A stretch of 64,000 bases of DNA from Sipunculus nudus. Its lineage: Eukaryota > Annelida > Sipuncula > Golfingiida > Sipunculidae. The number at the start of each line of letters is the position of its first letter. Within the stretch, counting starts at the first letter, position 1. The stretch is taken from contig CM049307.1 in the NCBI GenBank assembly GCA_026874595.1, positions 62,648,370 to 62,712,369 of the forward strand, in the 5' to 3' direction. The notes beneath the pieces are model-generated. The model ran no database searches. It was not told the DNA's origin and saw only the letters and a program-made list of their open reading frames with translations. Positions 19,551 to 31,462 of the stretch are shown here, piece after piece. The translations under genes and the position numbers were made by a program.

Positions 19551-22164
19551 ATATGAAGCGAATACTTTAGGGACGTCAGATAAAGAACTTTTGATATCCG
19601 GCACTGTGCCGTAGAGATCGGTCTGAGTCATCCCAATGATAAAGAACAGTTATTCACAAACGGACAAGTTTCAGTTTTCATGAAAATCGCTCAGATAGGT
19701 GCGAAAACATTTTGTGCATGGAACCCTTGTTTCAGAGGACATATAACAAAGACATGCATTTTCCTGTCACTCGTTCAATCATGCATATCAAATAAAGCTA
19801 GAAAAACATTGAAATCTTTTTCTCCGAAACATTCTGCCAAATTGTTGAATATTTCACAGAAATGATCATAGAGACGAGCTCCCGCAAGTTTATTAAAATG
19901 GTTCGGGTTCGTTCAAATTTGGCCAAGGTACAGGAATTTGAACTCAGTCATTTGACTGAGTAAGCACACTAACATATGAATCTAAGAAACGACAGGAGCT
20001 TGCATCATCAATTTTTATGCAATTGTTGGTCATATGACTAACATTTGAAAATGAGGTTTTTGTGGCGCCACATTCATCGACATGTTTTTTCACGGCCCCA
20101 AAAAGTAGTACTTTTAGCTCTTTCAGCCACTTCTTTAAAAAAATGGTTCTAAAGAATCTGTTAAGCTGAATTGTTTAATATTTCACAAGAATTGTCCTAG
20201 GTTATGATTCTCTAAATTGTATAAGAATAGATTCATAAGATAGGTTCATTATAATTGGTAGAATCATAGAAATGTGACCAAGTAAACCTCTATCAATCTG
20301 AGGGCTGCAACAGTCTACTTCAGCAAAAGTTTATTCAAATGATTGTTGGCTGGATTATGGGACCTTTAACAATGAACGCACTGTGAGATACTTTGGTAAA
20401 CAAAACTTGTAGATGTTTGTAGTCACAAAAATGGGAGCTCTGTGAGTATAAAAGCAGACCTGTACAGGCAATATTAATAACTGGTTTCCATATCCAGTTT
20501 ATGTGAAAGATAAATCCATGAATATAATTTCTCTGTATTCTGATTTTGCTTTCAATAGGCATGTGCTATTATTCTAACGTTTTGATAAAAATATTTTATA
20601 AATATGTCAGCTTGAACAAGGATTGTAGCCAAAGTCTTTCACTAGGTATAAACATGCAGATCTGGAAACATGCCAAAATTTTGTCTTAATCTAAAAATAG
20701 CTTGATGGACTGCAGACTATTTCAGATTTGGCAACAGGCCATGTTTCAGGCTGTCTCTATTAATAGCTTTTTGTGGTTTTTTTTTCGTTATTTGCATCAT
20801 ACTCTCGATTAAAATGATAATTAATAATATATTTTATTTAAATAATTGGTATACCACTATTTAGAATACAATGACATACATGAGCATAATATTATGTATG
20901 ACGGAATGTTCATCTGATAATATCTCCAATGAATAACCCCTGATTTTTATCACGCGAGAACAAATTATGCCTTGTTATAAAATCTTACACTATCTTCCCT
21001 CAATATAGATCATTTTTAATTGGTCACAAAGGTATTCGTATTAGCGAGCTTTTACTATATACCGCTGTCAATTATCAAATGGCTACATAGCAGCTTACCT
21101 GTGTTGGACGATCCAGATACAAAATATTGAAGGAAAAGGTCGCCAAGGAAAATCCTTCGAACGAAGGATCGGAAAATTGTAAAGGTGATGCGATTATGTT
21201 TTTTTAATGGGTTAATCGTCGTTTACATACAATTGTCTATATCTTTGCAGTAACTGGCCGGTTGGGGAACCCTTCTGTCTGCGAGGGCCAGGAGCGGATT
21301 TAGGCTTTCTATTTCGATCTATTAGTCTACGAAATAGAATAATACACGCTTAATAACTAGAACCAGCGCCGGATCCCGCGTGCCGCCCCCCCCCCCCCTT
21401 TACTTATGGATTCGAGAGAAATGAACTTATATAGGCCTCAGTTTATTTTGACTGGTACACAACATGAATTTGGTTGTATTTCTGCAATCTTAAGTCAATC
21501 TTACTGTTATCTTGAAAATCTTTTCATGATGTATGATTTTTTCATTTAGTCGCCTGTGCATATACGTCCCTTATTTAATCCGTGAGGCGAAATATCGATA
21601 GAGTCTTTAAGAAACATTATCATTTACAATAACGTGTATCTTATCTTTATCTTACGCTAATATTTTTACTGACTGAATATAAGTTTCACAACAAACCCCT
21701 CCCGGCATATGGACTTACTATCCTCTGGGGTTCTGTTGGTAAATAAGTGTTGTTGTTTACCACAACAAGACTGTGTGAACAGAGGTCCAATCTTGCCCAT
21801 GCGTGACAACTCCTGAACAAGGACGAGAAACAAGAAAGAAGACACATCGAAGAAAACCGGTTGGATTCTAATAAAATCTTATTATGTTAAACTGCGCGGT
21901 ATGTTTATGTGTTGCCGATCAAGTTTTTCTCCGCCGCTGTATAGGAGTGAGCAAACGGTTTTAGACCAAAATATTGTAAGATGTCATTGTTTTTGAGTAG
22001 AAAACATATCTATTATGGTCCCCAGGTGAACAGATATGTGAACATTTCTGTGCTTTACCGCTTTCACTAAACCTCTCCAGTGATCGATACGTCTCATATA
22101 TGATTTTTTATGAGACGCCAGCACTACATTGGGAGAATTTTATTATTTTAATTTATTATCTCCT
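19551..22164. other. Intergenic region between the 349-aa and 618-aa glycosyltransferase genes
   Basis: No supported gene. Around 19680-20220, two related stretches (each with a phrase like ATATTTCACA(A)GAA) look like diverged copies of a dispersed repeat. A C-run occurs at about 21387-21399. Confidence 0.45.
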
Positions 22165-24021
22165 TTACTCTCTCTTTGGTAGTTGTGATAATATTGCCGT
22201 CACCTGAGTGAATTGCACCCGTAGGTTCAGTAAATTTGGAATGATTCCGGTGATATACAGATCTTCCAAATGTATGATTCTAGCCTTATTGGCAAACTGC
22301 CATATGCTTCGAGTAAGGTTCATTGATAATCCGTAACCCCCAAATCCGTTACAGTATTGGGGATAACAATTGTGAGGATACTCTTGATAATCTACGAACC
22401 ATCTATGAGGCTTTCGTCTCACAGGCATTAGCTTGAGGGAATGTACAGATCCACACAGAATTTCATCATTCTTTAACGGCCCTCTTATTTTCATTGCCCT
22501 GCTCAAAGCCTCGGTGTTTATTATATTATCGTCATCAAACTTGTAAACCGTCTCCGCCTGTGGACAGTATTGCAAAACCCATTGGAAACCCATCAAAACC
22601 TTCACTGTTAAGTTTCTGTACGTATCCAGAAAGTCTCCCTGGATTATATCTCCGTTTCTGCTGTTTTCTGCCCAAATTAACTTCGTATCAACTTGATTAG
22701 CGCTGGTTCCCAGCAGAAACATAGTGACTACGCCTTTATTATCGCCTACTCGGGTCGTATTACGTATTAACCACCTTCTTTCTGTGTCCCATAATGCCGT
22801 CATAACTAAGAAAACAACAGAAACTTCCCGACCTTGGCAAATGTGTTTGTTGTTGATGAGGAAATTGACACCAAGACGATGAGATTTCAGAACCCACTGG
22901 CTAGGATTCAACTTGACTTCATTCTCGAGTGAACATATCACCTTTGCTGGTTGTTTGTTTATGTTATCTTCAACTTTTCTTACCCCGTTTGATGATTCTG
23001 GGGCTCTGCTTTCGTTTTTTATGGATTGTTTGGTAACATTTCTCTTCCAATTTCTTTCTTGCTTCGGCTTTTGTTTATCGTCGACTCCATTGCTTTCTCG
23101 GGTTTTATGGTCTACATTTTGGTGGATTAGAAAATCAGCTTGTTTATGGTCTTGGAAATTTGGTTCATTTTCTTTTAACTCGGTGTCTAACGCTAGGTTT
23201 GGCCGTGAAGAAGTAAGGTCGCGTTGAACCGTATCTTTATTTGGCGGAGATTTACGAAACGTGTCTGACACATCCTTTTCAGCCGTTATGTCCAGCGCCC
23301 CCTCTCGGGCCTTTGCTTCCCCAGTCTCTCCAGCGCTAAGGGCACGTTCATTACTCGGTCGAGCTGAGTCTTCTTGCGCGTTCTTATCATCCAGCATCTG
23401 CTGCATCAGTTTCATCTGCTGCTGGTCCTCTTTGGTCTTTTTTGCTTTCGTTATGTCAATTCCTGGTATTTTGGTTTTCTTTTCATCGGTTAAAAAATCA
23501 TAGTCGTGATTTTTTAGTTTATTTTCCCACCAGTCTTCTCCTTTTTCCTTGTCGCTTTGTTCATTATCAGCAACTCTCTCATTAACATCCCGGAGTTGCT
23601 CTTCAATTATTCCTTCTAGTAACAAATTATCATTTGCTTTTTTACGATGTTCTTTTGTCATTGCTTGGGCAGTAATGTTTGATGATAAGTTATCTTCAGG
23701 AGATGACAGCTGATTAGGATTTTCTTCCATCTCTGAATTGACAACAATACTTGGTGCTGTATCATCTAAAAGAAGCAAGTATTGCATGCGGTCTTGGTCG
23801 TCTTGTAGCTTTTCCTCTGGTGTGCCAAACCTGCTAACACGTCTGTGTTGATGACCACGTGACCAATGTGCACCGAAATAACCCTTCAGTCCCATAGGAA
23901 CAACAGAACTGACCAGGTATACCACTGACGCCACCAAGACCACGGCCGTCAGAAGTGTGTGCAGGGAGCCTCGACGAACCGGACACAGTCGCTTTATTAC
24001 CTTATGTTTGGACAGCAGCAT
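22165..24021 (-). CDS. GT31-like glycosyltransferase with very long charged stem
   Basis: Uninterrupted 618-residue frame. The ATG at 24021 has an in-frame TAA 12 bases upstream. Layout: cytosolic tail 1-20; transmembrane anchor about 21-43; a 300-residue hydrophilic stem rich in Lys/Glu/Gln/Asp (about 60-360) with coiled-coil-like stretches; GT31-like catalytic part from about 365. Landmarks: IRNTTR (419-424, where IRxTWG is usual), FLLG (435-438), DIIQGDF (458-464), TYRNLTVK (467-474), FDDDN (495-499), EYPHNCYPQYCNG (547-559) and EDLYITG (586-592). The metal-binding DDD is intact; the Trp-Gly of the first motif is not. The stem is far longer than in typical vertebrate B3GALTs. Two AATAAA signals fall within 30 bases after the stop (minus strand, about 22139-22157), so the 3' UTR is probably very short. 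The acceptor glycan is unknown. Confidence 0.88.
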   Translation of the reverse strand: MLLSKHKVIKRLCPVRRGSLHTLLTAVVLVASVVYLVSSVVPMGLKGYFGAHWSRGHQHRRVSRFGTPEEKLQDDQDRMQYLLLLDDTAPSIVVNSEMEENPNQLSSPEDNLSSNITAQAMTKEHRKKANDNLLLEGIIEEQLRDVNERVADNEQSDKEKGEDWWENKLKNHDYDFLTDEKKTKIPGIDITKAKKTKEDQQQMKLMQQMLDDKNAQEDSARPSNERALSAGETGEAKAREGALDITAEKDVSDTFRKSPPNKDTVQRDLTSSRPNLALDTELKENEPNFQDHKQADFLIHQNVDHKTRESNGVDDKQKPKQERNWKRNVTKQSIKNESRAPESSNGVRKVEDNINKQPAKVICSLENEVKLNPSQWVLKSHRLGVNFLINNKHICQGREVSVVFLVMTALWDTERRWLIRNTTRVGDNKGVVTMFLLGTSANQVDTKLIWAENSRNGDIIQGDFLDTYRNLTVKVLMGFQWVLQYCPQAETVYKFDDDNIINTEALSRAMKIRGPLKNDEILCGSVHSLKLMPVRRKPHRWFVDYQEYPHNCYPQYCNGFGGYGLSMNLTRSIWQFANKARIIHLEDLYITGIIPNLLNLRVQFTQVTAILSQLPKRE

Positions 24022-26186
24022 TTCCTCGCGTTAGTTCACCCTTCAGTAAAATGAAGTCATATTTCAATCAGATTTGAAATTTAAACAATACTTCATATTC
24101 AATCCAATAAAAGGTACTTTGTTATATTAGGCCAGCTTAAGTACTGCCTCTGTTAAAGCTTATTTTTTTCCTGTCACTAAGCAAGAGTAATTTAAACAGA
24201 AAGAATGTTTATTTTCTCAAAATTAAGAAAATTGCAAAATGATGATATATCACATTCTAAATACCTAGAAAAGACAGGACTTCCAAGTCACTCTATTCGG
24301 AGAAGTCAGTGCAGCTAAATAAACTGACAGTCAAACATAATGCTGGAACGATGCTGGGAGGATTGACCGATTGACCTCACCACCAGAGCCCTTATGCCCC
24401 GCCTTTTTGACCTAATTATTACAATGAGCCCCCAAAACGCTCCTTCACAGAAGGTCTTCCTTGCTAGTGCTTTTTACAGGACATTAATGACGTCACAAAG
24501 GTCGATGAAGTAGACGTCGCATTGACTGACGTCATCAACTGGAATCGCTGCACTGATGAATATATCGCAGTCATTGTGAACTGTCTTGCAATTTTTTGGA
24601 TAATTTGTCTCATACGAATTACGTGCTATGCAGGTAAGACATTATTATTCACTCGGTAGTCGGAGGAATGGCTCCTACAACCTTTGGCCTAGAACTTTTT
24701 ATACTGTCTTCTTTGTATAAAAAAAAATCCCGGAAAACATGAGAAATGGGTACTGGTACAGTCTTCACGTGTTCTGTTTGGAAGAGCTCTCCCAAATTAT
24801 GCAAATATTATTATTATCATGTGACTGACAGTTTACAGTAATATCGGCGACCTGATTGGCTGCACGGAACAGTTATGGAGATCAATGCCATAATGATACA
24901 TTAACAGCTGATAATTTAACATTTCATTTATCACTATTTGTAATGTGTATATCTAGAACCTTTTCCAAAATGTGTATTAACTAGCGAATCGTTATAATAT
25001 TCATGCGTCATCTCGAAAGTATCATCAAAAAGGGGAAGAAATTTCAGGGTAACTACAGTGCCTTTTTACAGACCACATCAAAAGAGAAACTTGAATAAAA
25101 AACGCAGAATAATAAAAGCAGACAAACAGTCAGATGCATAAGCAGAATACCAATCAAATGTCTTCTTTTGGCCGAACTGGTCTTTAAGTATATTTTTGCG
25201 CTATATTCATATTGTCACGTCTGTATATCCGTTTTACCAGAGCCCCCCCACCCCCCACCCCTCCCCCCTTGCTTGAACGCTAGCATTGTTAAAGGAAAAG
25301 CAGCTGTATATGGACCTTAGTGCGTGATACTTGTAACTGCGCAGTGATTTTATGTATTAAGTAATATATGCAGTTAACATATCATTGACTGACTTCCAGG
25401 TAATCAAGAGAGATTTTGATATATCGGAAATCACAACCACTTACCTTAACGTAGAATTGCAGTGTATACCATCTGACGAACAGGTGTGCTTCCTATGTGT
25501 ACATGAGGGATGAACATGAATTTTAATATACCATTCGTTAACATAACAACCATCATTTATCAACATACGTTGTTTGCATTCCTCGCTTGGTTTGGAGACG
25601 AGATCTGAGCTGCGATAGCTCTAACGGCATACAGCCTTCACTGACAGCAATCGAAATTTCTACTTCATATGCACAGAATTCTTGCATATATGTCTTACTC
25701 AGCATGCGTATTTGTTCCACTTGGGTCCAATTTCTAATTATGTATTTACAAAATGTATATGATAATATTGATACATATTTGTATAACCTGGCCGTTATGA
25801 ACCTGATACATATATTCTTTTACCGTACACCAGTTCACCGAGCACACCTTAATATGTGTATGTATAAAAGCAATGTTTGTTCCGTGTATGTGCTTTTGTT
25901 TACACCAATATTCATACACAAGCAACACACCTGCGCTTTCTGCGCTGACGTTTGTACTTAAAATAGCATAAACATAATGTTATGGAGCATGTGTCCCGAT
26001 GCTTTCAGTTACCGTCGAGTTTATACTTTAGAAGACCATACAAACAACACACTATTAAGCTTACATTTTTATTTAATAATGATTGAAATATAATAATAAT
26101 AATAATAATAAGAAGAAGAATTGAAATAAATTCAGAAACAAATCAGATAATAGAAATATCTGAAATTGCCCTGCACAAATATTTAT
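24022..26186. other. Intergenic, 5' flank of the 618-aa gene
   Basis: No gene recognised. There is a pyrimidine-rich C tract near 25240-25268 and otherwise unremarkable AT-rich sequence. A short (AAT)n/(AAG)n run occurs at about 26090-26120. Confidence 0.45.
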
Positions 26187-26438
26187 CTAATAAAATGACG
26201 TGATCACATTATATGCGGTGTCCTGCGGTTTCTGTTCTCTTGCAAGTCTTACATACAATTCAGTTAACTTTTTATTATATTTGTGACGGAAGGGGCATGT
26301 GAAGTTCAAGTCCACTGAGTTAACTTGATTCGCCTGGAAACGACACAAGGGGCGTATATCTCCCCCTATGAAAATACCATCACTCTGCTCATTCCATGAA
26401 TGTGATTTTCCCTTCATATCAAGAATGTTTCCATCCCT
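26187..26438 (-). CDS. Candidate terminal coding exon, unknown protein
   Basis: A minus-strand frame of 83 codons starts just after an acceptor-like AG (26440-26439), begins RDGNILDMKGKSHSWNEQSD and ends with TAG at 26187. Its amino-acid composition is balanced and looks coding, with CRFQANQVNSVDLNFTCPF in the middle. A potential AATAAA lies about 115 bases downstream (26067-26072). I recognise no family and cannot find confident upstream exons, so this may be a last exon, a pseudogene piece or chance. Confidence 0.28.
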   Translation of the reverse strand, partial: RDGNILDMKGKSHSWNEQSDGIFIGGDIRPLCRFQANQVNSVDLNFTCPFRHKYNKKLTELYVRLAREQKPQDTAYNVITSFY

Positions 26439-29218
26439 CTAATGATTATTTGGCACTTCATAAAATGTAAAATATTTCAACGGTCGTATATAGTGTTGCT
26501 TAACGAAATTTATATTATCAAAAGGTAGTGAAAAATCGTTGGCTGGATTACACAGACAACACAATCATTGAATTAAATAATGTTCCATTCATGTTTGATT
26601 AAAACCCCGGAATACGGCTTGAGCTATCGATGTTGATTTTTTATCCTTATGCTTGGTCAGGTGTAATTTATCCTCCTCCCGTAGGGGGGGGGGGGGCTTA
26701 TAGGGTTTAATGAGTTTATTTTTATATCAAGAGTTGAACGAAATTATTTTGTGCGTAATTCTAAGATTTTTTTCTTTCTTTTCCCAAGTTCTTAACCCGT
26801 GTTCCCGAGATAAGAAAAATGACCTTTTGGCTCAGCAATGGTTATAGATGATAGATATGCACCTGATATTTAGTTTTGACTTTGACCTAATTTCCAAAGC
26901 TGTACACCCCATAGTCGATTCTAGAATATCCCCCATTTCTGCCTATGGGCGAGCTAGATCTCTAATAAGGTTAATTTTCAAAAACTTGGTGCAATAGTAT
27001 AGTTTTGCCCCCCCCCCCTTCCATTATTTTAATTATTGTAAAATAAGGAAAGGTACATAAATCGAGACTCGCATATTTGCAAATCCTCTGCCCTGGTAAT
27101 ATATCCGACCCCCCCCCACCCCCCCCCACCCCAAAAAAAAATGATGTTCCCACGCCGATGCGGCTAATTGCTTTTTGTCCAGAGTTGTATGTTTGCATAT
27201 TCATTTTGCATCTTCGCCTAAACTTCAAGCTACATAGCCTGTCAAAACTGTCCCTATTACTGCTCATTTACTGCATGGTAACTGGGGGAGGGGGATTTGA
27301 AGACCTGGGGCACGGGCAGGCTTTCCTTGCGATCGGTCGGGGGACGGGGATGGCAGGCATCTGATCTGCAACTCTTAACAAAATGGGTGAACGATAAAGA
27401 GATATACACCATAAATTCGTGACGTCCAGTGTTATAGATACATTTAGTATTAACATTGTGCCAAAATTTCAGCTTTTAAGTCTGGATATCTAGCGGAAAC
27501 AGGAGAATGACAGAAGAAAGGGTCCACCATCATTTTTTTCCATATATATCATTATGAATATAAGAAAAAAAAAACCCTACAAGCCTCCCTCTCACCGGGG
27601 GTTTATAATGATCATTCTAGCTGCTGCCGAAATATACGTTTTATTCAATATATTTTGAGTTTAACTTTAAAATGACTTATATGTGATTACGCGCAGTATA
27701 TTCAAGGGAAACTACGACTTAAGTAATACGGCAAACATATACCAGTGGAACTGCCGAAACACAATAAACGTATCCGTATCCATATCCGTTGAAACACGAC
27801 TTAATCAACTGCTGAATAATTCATTATCAAAGCCAGTACTTTCCTGACCAGTGATCACCTGACCATCCACTTTTTTTTAGCTTGATAACACTGATGGTCA
27901 TGATCTTTGTGTGTAAATGCTCGTTGCATGGGTTGCCATCTGCAGGAGATACTGGCAACTAAATGACATGCCCGACGATGTGCGCCAGGCTCATTGGTAC
28001 AAATAATGGCTGTAACTTGAACACCATTTGGCCAGCGATAAAGGGATTGTGGGACGGTCGGGACAACGTGTCTCAACTGTCGAAATCAAAATTAGTCACA
28101 TGAAAAAAAAATAACCCCTGATCATATTCTTGTCAACTGTTGTTTCGTAAATACCGCTTATCAAAAACAAATATGTGCATGTTACAGCCCTTTAATTCTA
28201 ATCCAACTCTTTGAATGCTTAAAACTATTTTAATGGACTACATCCACACTTTTTACCACATGGGTACCAATGCCATCGTTTATTTAGAAGCACAGTGCAT
28301 TGCGGGTAAATTACTTCTTTGCCTTCAGTTCTTTACCTAAATCCTTCATATTTGATTTATCATGTTCACATTAATTAATAATTTAACCTTTAAAAGTTAT
28401 GGCTATTATTTTAGTGATTTTAAGGGCAAAAATCAATTGACAAGTGTTTTTCATTTCCAAATTACCTTTCAATTGAGAATGACTTCAGAATAAATTTGAT
28501 TTTGTAAGTATAAGGAAATATTTTAAAAATAATTTAATTTAATTTTTTTTGTTTTTGTGCTATTTACTTTGCTGTTAACTTCCACTTAATGTTCGTGTTA
28601 ATAAAAGACAAACTACTTTGATGCTAAATACTGAAGTCTTGATTGCATATGAATAGGCCTAACCGACACACACTAACCGATACACACACACACGGTTAGC
28701 CATTCACACCGGGACCACCAAGTTCAACATACTGAAGTTGACACTTGTTACAGAATAGAAAAAGAATGTTGTAAAAATAAAGCATTAACAAGATATATGT
28801 TTGTATTTTACATGTAACGAAAACCAACAAAAAATGGAGGCAGCTGCAAGTGCCCCCCATCCCTTTCCCCTCAACAGAAAACACATATGTAGTTTTGTAG
28901 AGTAGTTTTTAACTCTGAGTGAAGCGAGGGTTATTATTTCACTCGATTGTCTGTGTGTGTGTGTGTGTGTGTGTCCGAAATATACTTTAAGAACGGTATC
29001 ACAGATGTTATTCAAATTTATCAGTTAAATTGGTGATGGGAAAATCTTCAAGTGATTAAATGTTTGCGTAAATCTAAGAGTATATGGTAAACTTTTGGAG
29101 TGCAAGCCATGACGTCACAGAGGACAGTGACGTAAATCCACTTGCTGTTTTCCTGAAAGGTGTCAGAAAATCAACCGACAGCATGGGAGGCTATTGTTGT
29201 TGTTCCAAGGAATAACAC
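26439..29218. other. Intergenic, repeats and homopolymers only
   Basis: No supported gene. Poly-G/poly-C tracts occur near 26688-26697, 27008-27020 and 27107-27132, and a (GT)n run at 28951-28972. A segment near 28045-28085 (GGGACGGTCGGGACAACGTG) is related to one at about 45537-45575, so both belong to a dispersed repeat. Confidence 0.5.
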
Positions 29219-29300
29219 CTATAATTCCTTCTAACCTGCCTGCAACCCTCCCAACGTGTAATATATTGAGCAGGGTTTTTACCCTTTTTATGTGTATAAA
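29219..29300. repeat. Isolated copy of the 104-109-bp repeat of 30.3 kb
   Basis: It contains CCTTCTAACCTGCCTGCAACCCT..., GTGTAATATATTGAGCAGGG and TTTTACCCTTTTTATGTGTATAA, matching the unit tandemly repeated at 30310-30735. Confidence 0.65.
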
Positions 29301-29994
29301 CGGAAAACTTGAATTGTAGCCCCGTGTATAGTTGTGTTGGTCACGAGTTGATATTCCTTTTCTTCATACAACGTCGTGGATGAGAGAACAAGTGATGTTT
29401 ACTGCAGACACCCACAGACAATAAAAACTGAACAACCGAAAATAAACATTAATTAATGCACATAATACACAGCAATGTTCCAAATTTGTTTTATTGGATA
29501 TCATGACGAATGTTTCTTGTTCAAATATTATATATGTGAACGGAGTTCCATGCCTCCGTGTTGCCGCGCTTAATGGCTGGGTTGACATGTCTTTTCACGG
29601 ACGGGTGTTGAAAACGGATATTTTATAATGGTTCTCTACCCTCGTTTTCCCCTGTCTTTTATTCCCCTAAAAACGATGGCTACATTGTTTGACACAGGGA
29701 CCAGTCTCGATGTTTTGACAAGCTGCAAGTTCCTTACGGTAATGTTCACTGCTTTATTCTATCTTGGAAGAGGTGGGGAGAGGGGGATACGTTTGACTTG
29801 GCTGATATTACAGCCGTATATTATGAATACTGTTTCATATAAAGAAATAGATAAGCAGCCATAACATCATATATATCATCTGAAGTTCCCATCGCGGTAA
29901 GTTAAATATAAACTAAATGGGCCATATGATAAATATTCATCCTATATTATATGCGACCCTGGTGAAGATCTCACTGTAGGTTACATACCATAGG

Positions 29995-30307
29995 TAGAGC
30001 CAATGACTGAGTCGGGTACAGACGACTGATACAGGACAAAACGTATAGCGTCTTGGGTTGTATGCTCCCCAGACAGCCGAGGGCCATAGATAGCGGGCGG
30101 GGGGGGGGGGGGGGGGGGTATGGGGGGATACTCCTATGTTGTGTACAATCACCACCCCCCATCCCCCCTCCGAGATTTCTTTTGGAAAAAAGCAAAATGA
30201 AAGTAATTATGCAATACATGCCAGTTATAGTAATAATATTTTTAACGAACGTTGTGAGGTATTAGAAGACCTGTATCAGTCGTCTGTACCCGCCGACTCA
30301 GTCATGG
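29995..30307. repeat. Inverted repeat pair
   Basis: The left arm (about 29995-30037; ATGACTGAGTCGGGTACAGA, CGACTGATACAGG) is the reverse complement of the right arm (about 30269-30307; CCTGTATCAGTCGTCTGTAC, CCGCCGACTCAGTCAT). The spacer holds a G-run of nearly 20 (about 30098-30118). Text near 30050-30070 (GTCTTGGGTTGTATGCTCCC) resembles the SINE at 60.05 kb, so the left side may be a truncated SINE. Confidence 0.65.
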
Positions 30308-30309
30308 GC

Positions 30310-30735
30310 GTTACATAAAAGGGTCGCAGGGTGAAAACCATGCTCAGTATATTCAGGGGCGTAGAAAGCCCCTGAATATATTGAGCATTGTTTCCACCTT
30401 GCGACCCTCTTTATATGTATAATTTTTCTGTTCAGTCTTCAACTATGATCCCTTTAACCTAAGACCCTTTCAATGTGTAATATATTGAGCATGGTTTTCA
30501 CCCTGCGACAGTCTTTATATGTATAATATTTTGTGTTGGCTCTTCACCTATATGATCCCTTCTAACCTGCGGCCCTCATAATGTGTAATATATTGAGCAT
30601 GATATTCACACTGCGACCCTCTTTATGTGTATAATATTTTGTGTTGGCTTTTCATGCACCTATGATATTTCTACCCTGCGACCTTCGTAATGTGTAATAT
30701 ATTGAGCAGGGTTTTCACCCTGTGACCCCCACAAT
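30310..30735. repeat. Tandem ~104-109-bp repeat, about four units, with a palindromic start
   Basis: The anchor TATATTGAGC recurs at 30377, 30481, 30589 and 30698 (spacings 104, 108 and 109). Each unit has AATATATTGAGCATGG, TTTTCACCCTGCGAC, TCTTTATATGTATAAT and a TATGATCCCTTCTAACCTGC part. At the start, an inverted unit (30313-30360) meets a direct unit (30368-30418) through a 7-base loop, giving a hairpin with about 48-bp arms around GGGGC/GCCCC. Confidence 0.8.
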
Positions 30736-30985
30736 TAAATAGAATTGTGTTCAACTTCTTCAATTTGTGTTCAACAATTTAACCCCAAAGATGTCGCTAG
30801 GTGGCACAGGTTGTGTGGAAAATAGTGACTTCTTTGTCACAGTGAGACAGTCACCAGTGAAGACCTTATCATCCCCTGGACACCGAGGTGACGTCAGCGT
30901 TGGTTCACTGCTTGAGAACTTCCATGTTCCTTGAAATTAAAGTTTGCAGTTTTTGTCAAGCCATCAGGTGTGCAGACTGATACTA

Positions 30986-31460
30986 CAGGTTAGAGGGACC
31001 TATTTCCAGGCCCTATATATTATCATATAAGATGCACATGTTGGGGGCTCTGGGAAAGTTTTTTCTATCGCGTGTTTGGCATCATGTGATACATCAAAAT
31101 CATGCTCACCTGCTGCACTTTTATTTTGTTCCAGGAAAACAGGGGGTTCAGTATCTCATTTTCGCGGTTTATGACAGAAAGCTACAGCTTCTTAAACTGG
31201 TCATTAGATGTCGCCACCTCTCAAGACATTTCCAGGAATCACATTTACAACTTTCAATCCCCTCCAGCATTAACAAAAAAAAAGGCCAACCTTTATTTAT
31301 TTAATTTCTCCTATCACCCACCTACCATACATATTGTATGCATCCTGAAATTTTTTTCTCTGAAATTGTCTGCTGCCCTGCAATATTTAATGCCCGCTCA
31401 CTCTTGACGCCACAAATTGGGCCGACCCTGACCGGACCCGGAAATAGGTCCCTCTAACCT
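30986..31460. mobile_element. Non-autonomous TIR element, ~475 bp
   Basis: The ends AGGTTAGAGGGACCTATTTCC (30986-31006) and its reverse complement GGAAATAGGTCCCTCTAACCT (31440-31460) match perfectly. A related copy of the left approximately 210 bp lies at 60232-60440 (AGGTTAGAAGGTCGTTTTTCCAGG, then CCCTATA... and GGAAAC/AGGAAAAC). I see no coding capacity and no clear target-site duplication, so the superfamily is undetermined. Confidence 0.65.
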
Positions 31461-31462
31461 AC

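Noticed and set aside
29937..30265. Gly- and Pro-rich frames on both strands
   Set aside because: Caused by the long G-run at about 30098-30118 inside an inverted repeat.
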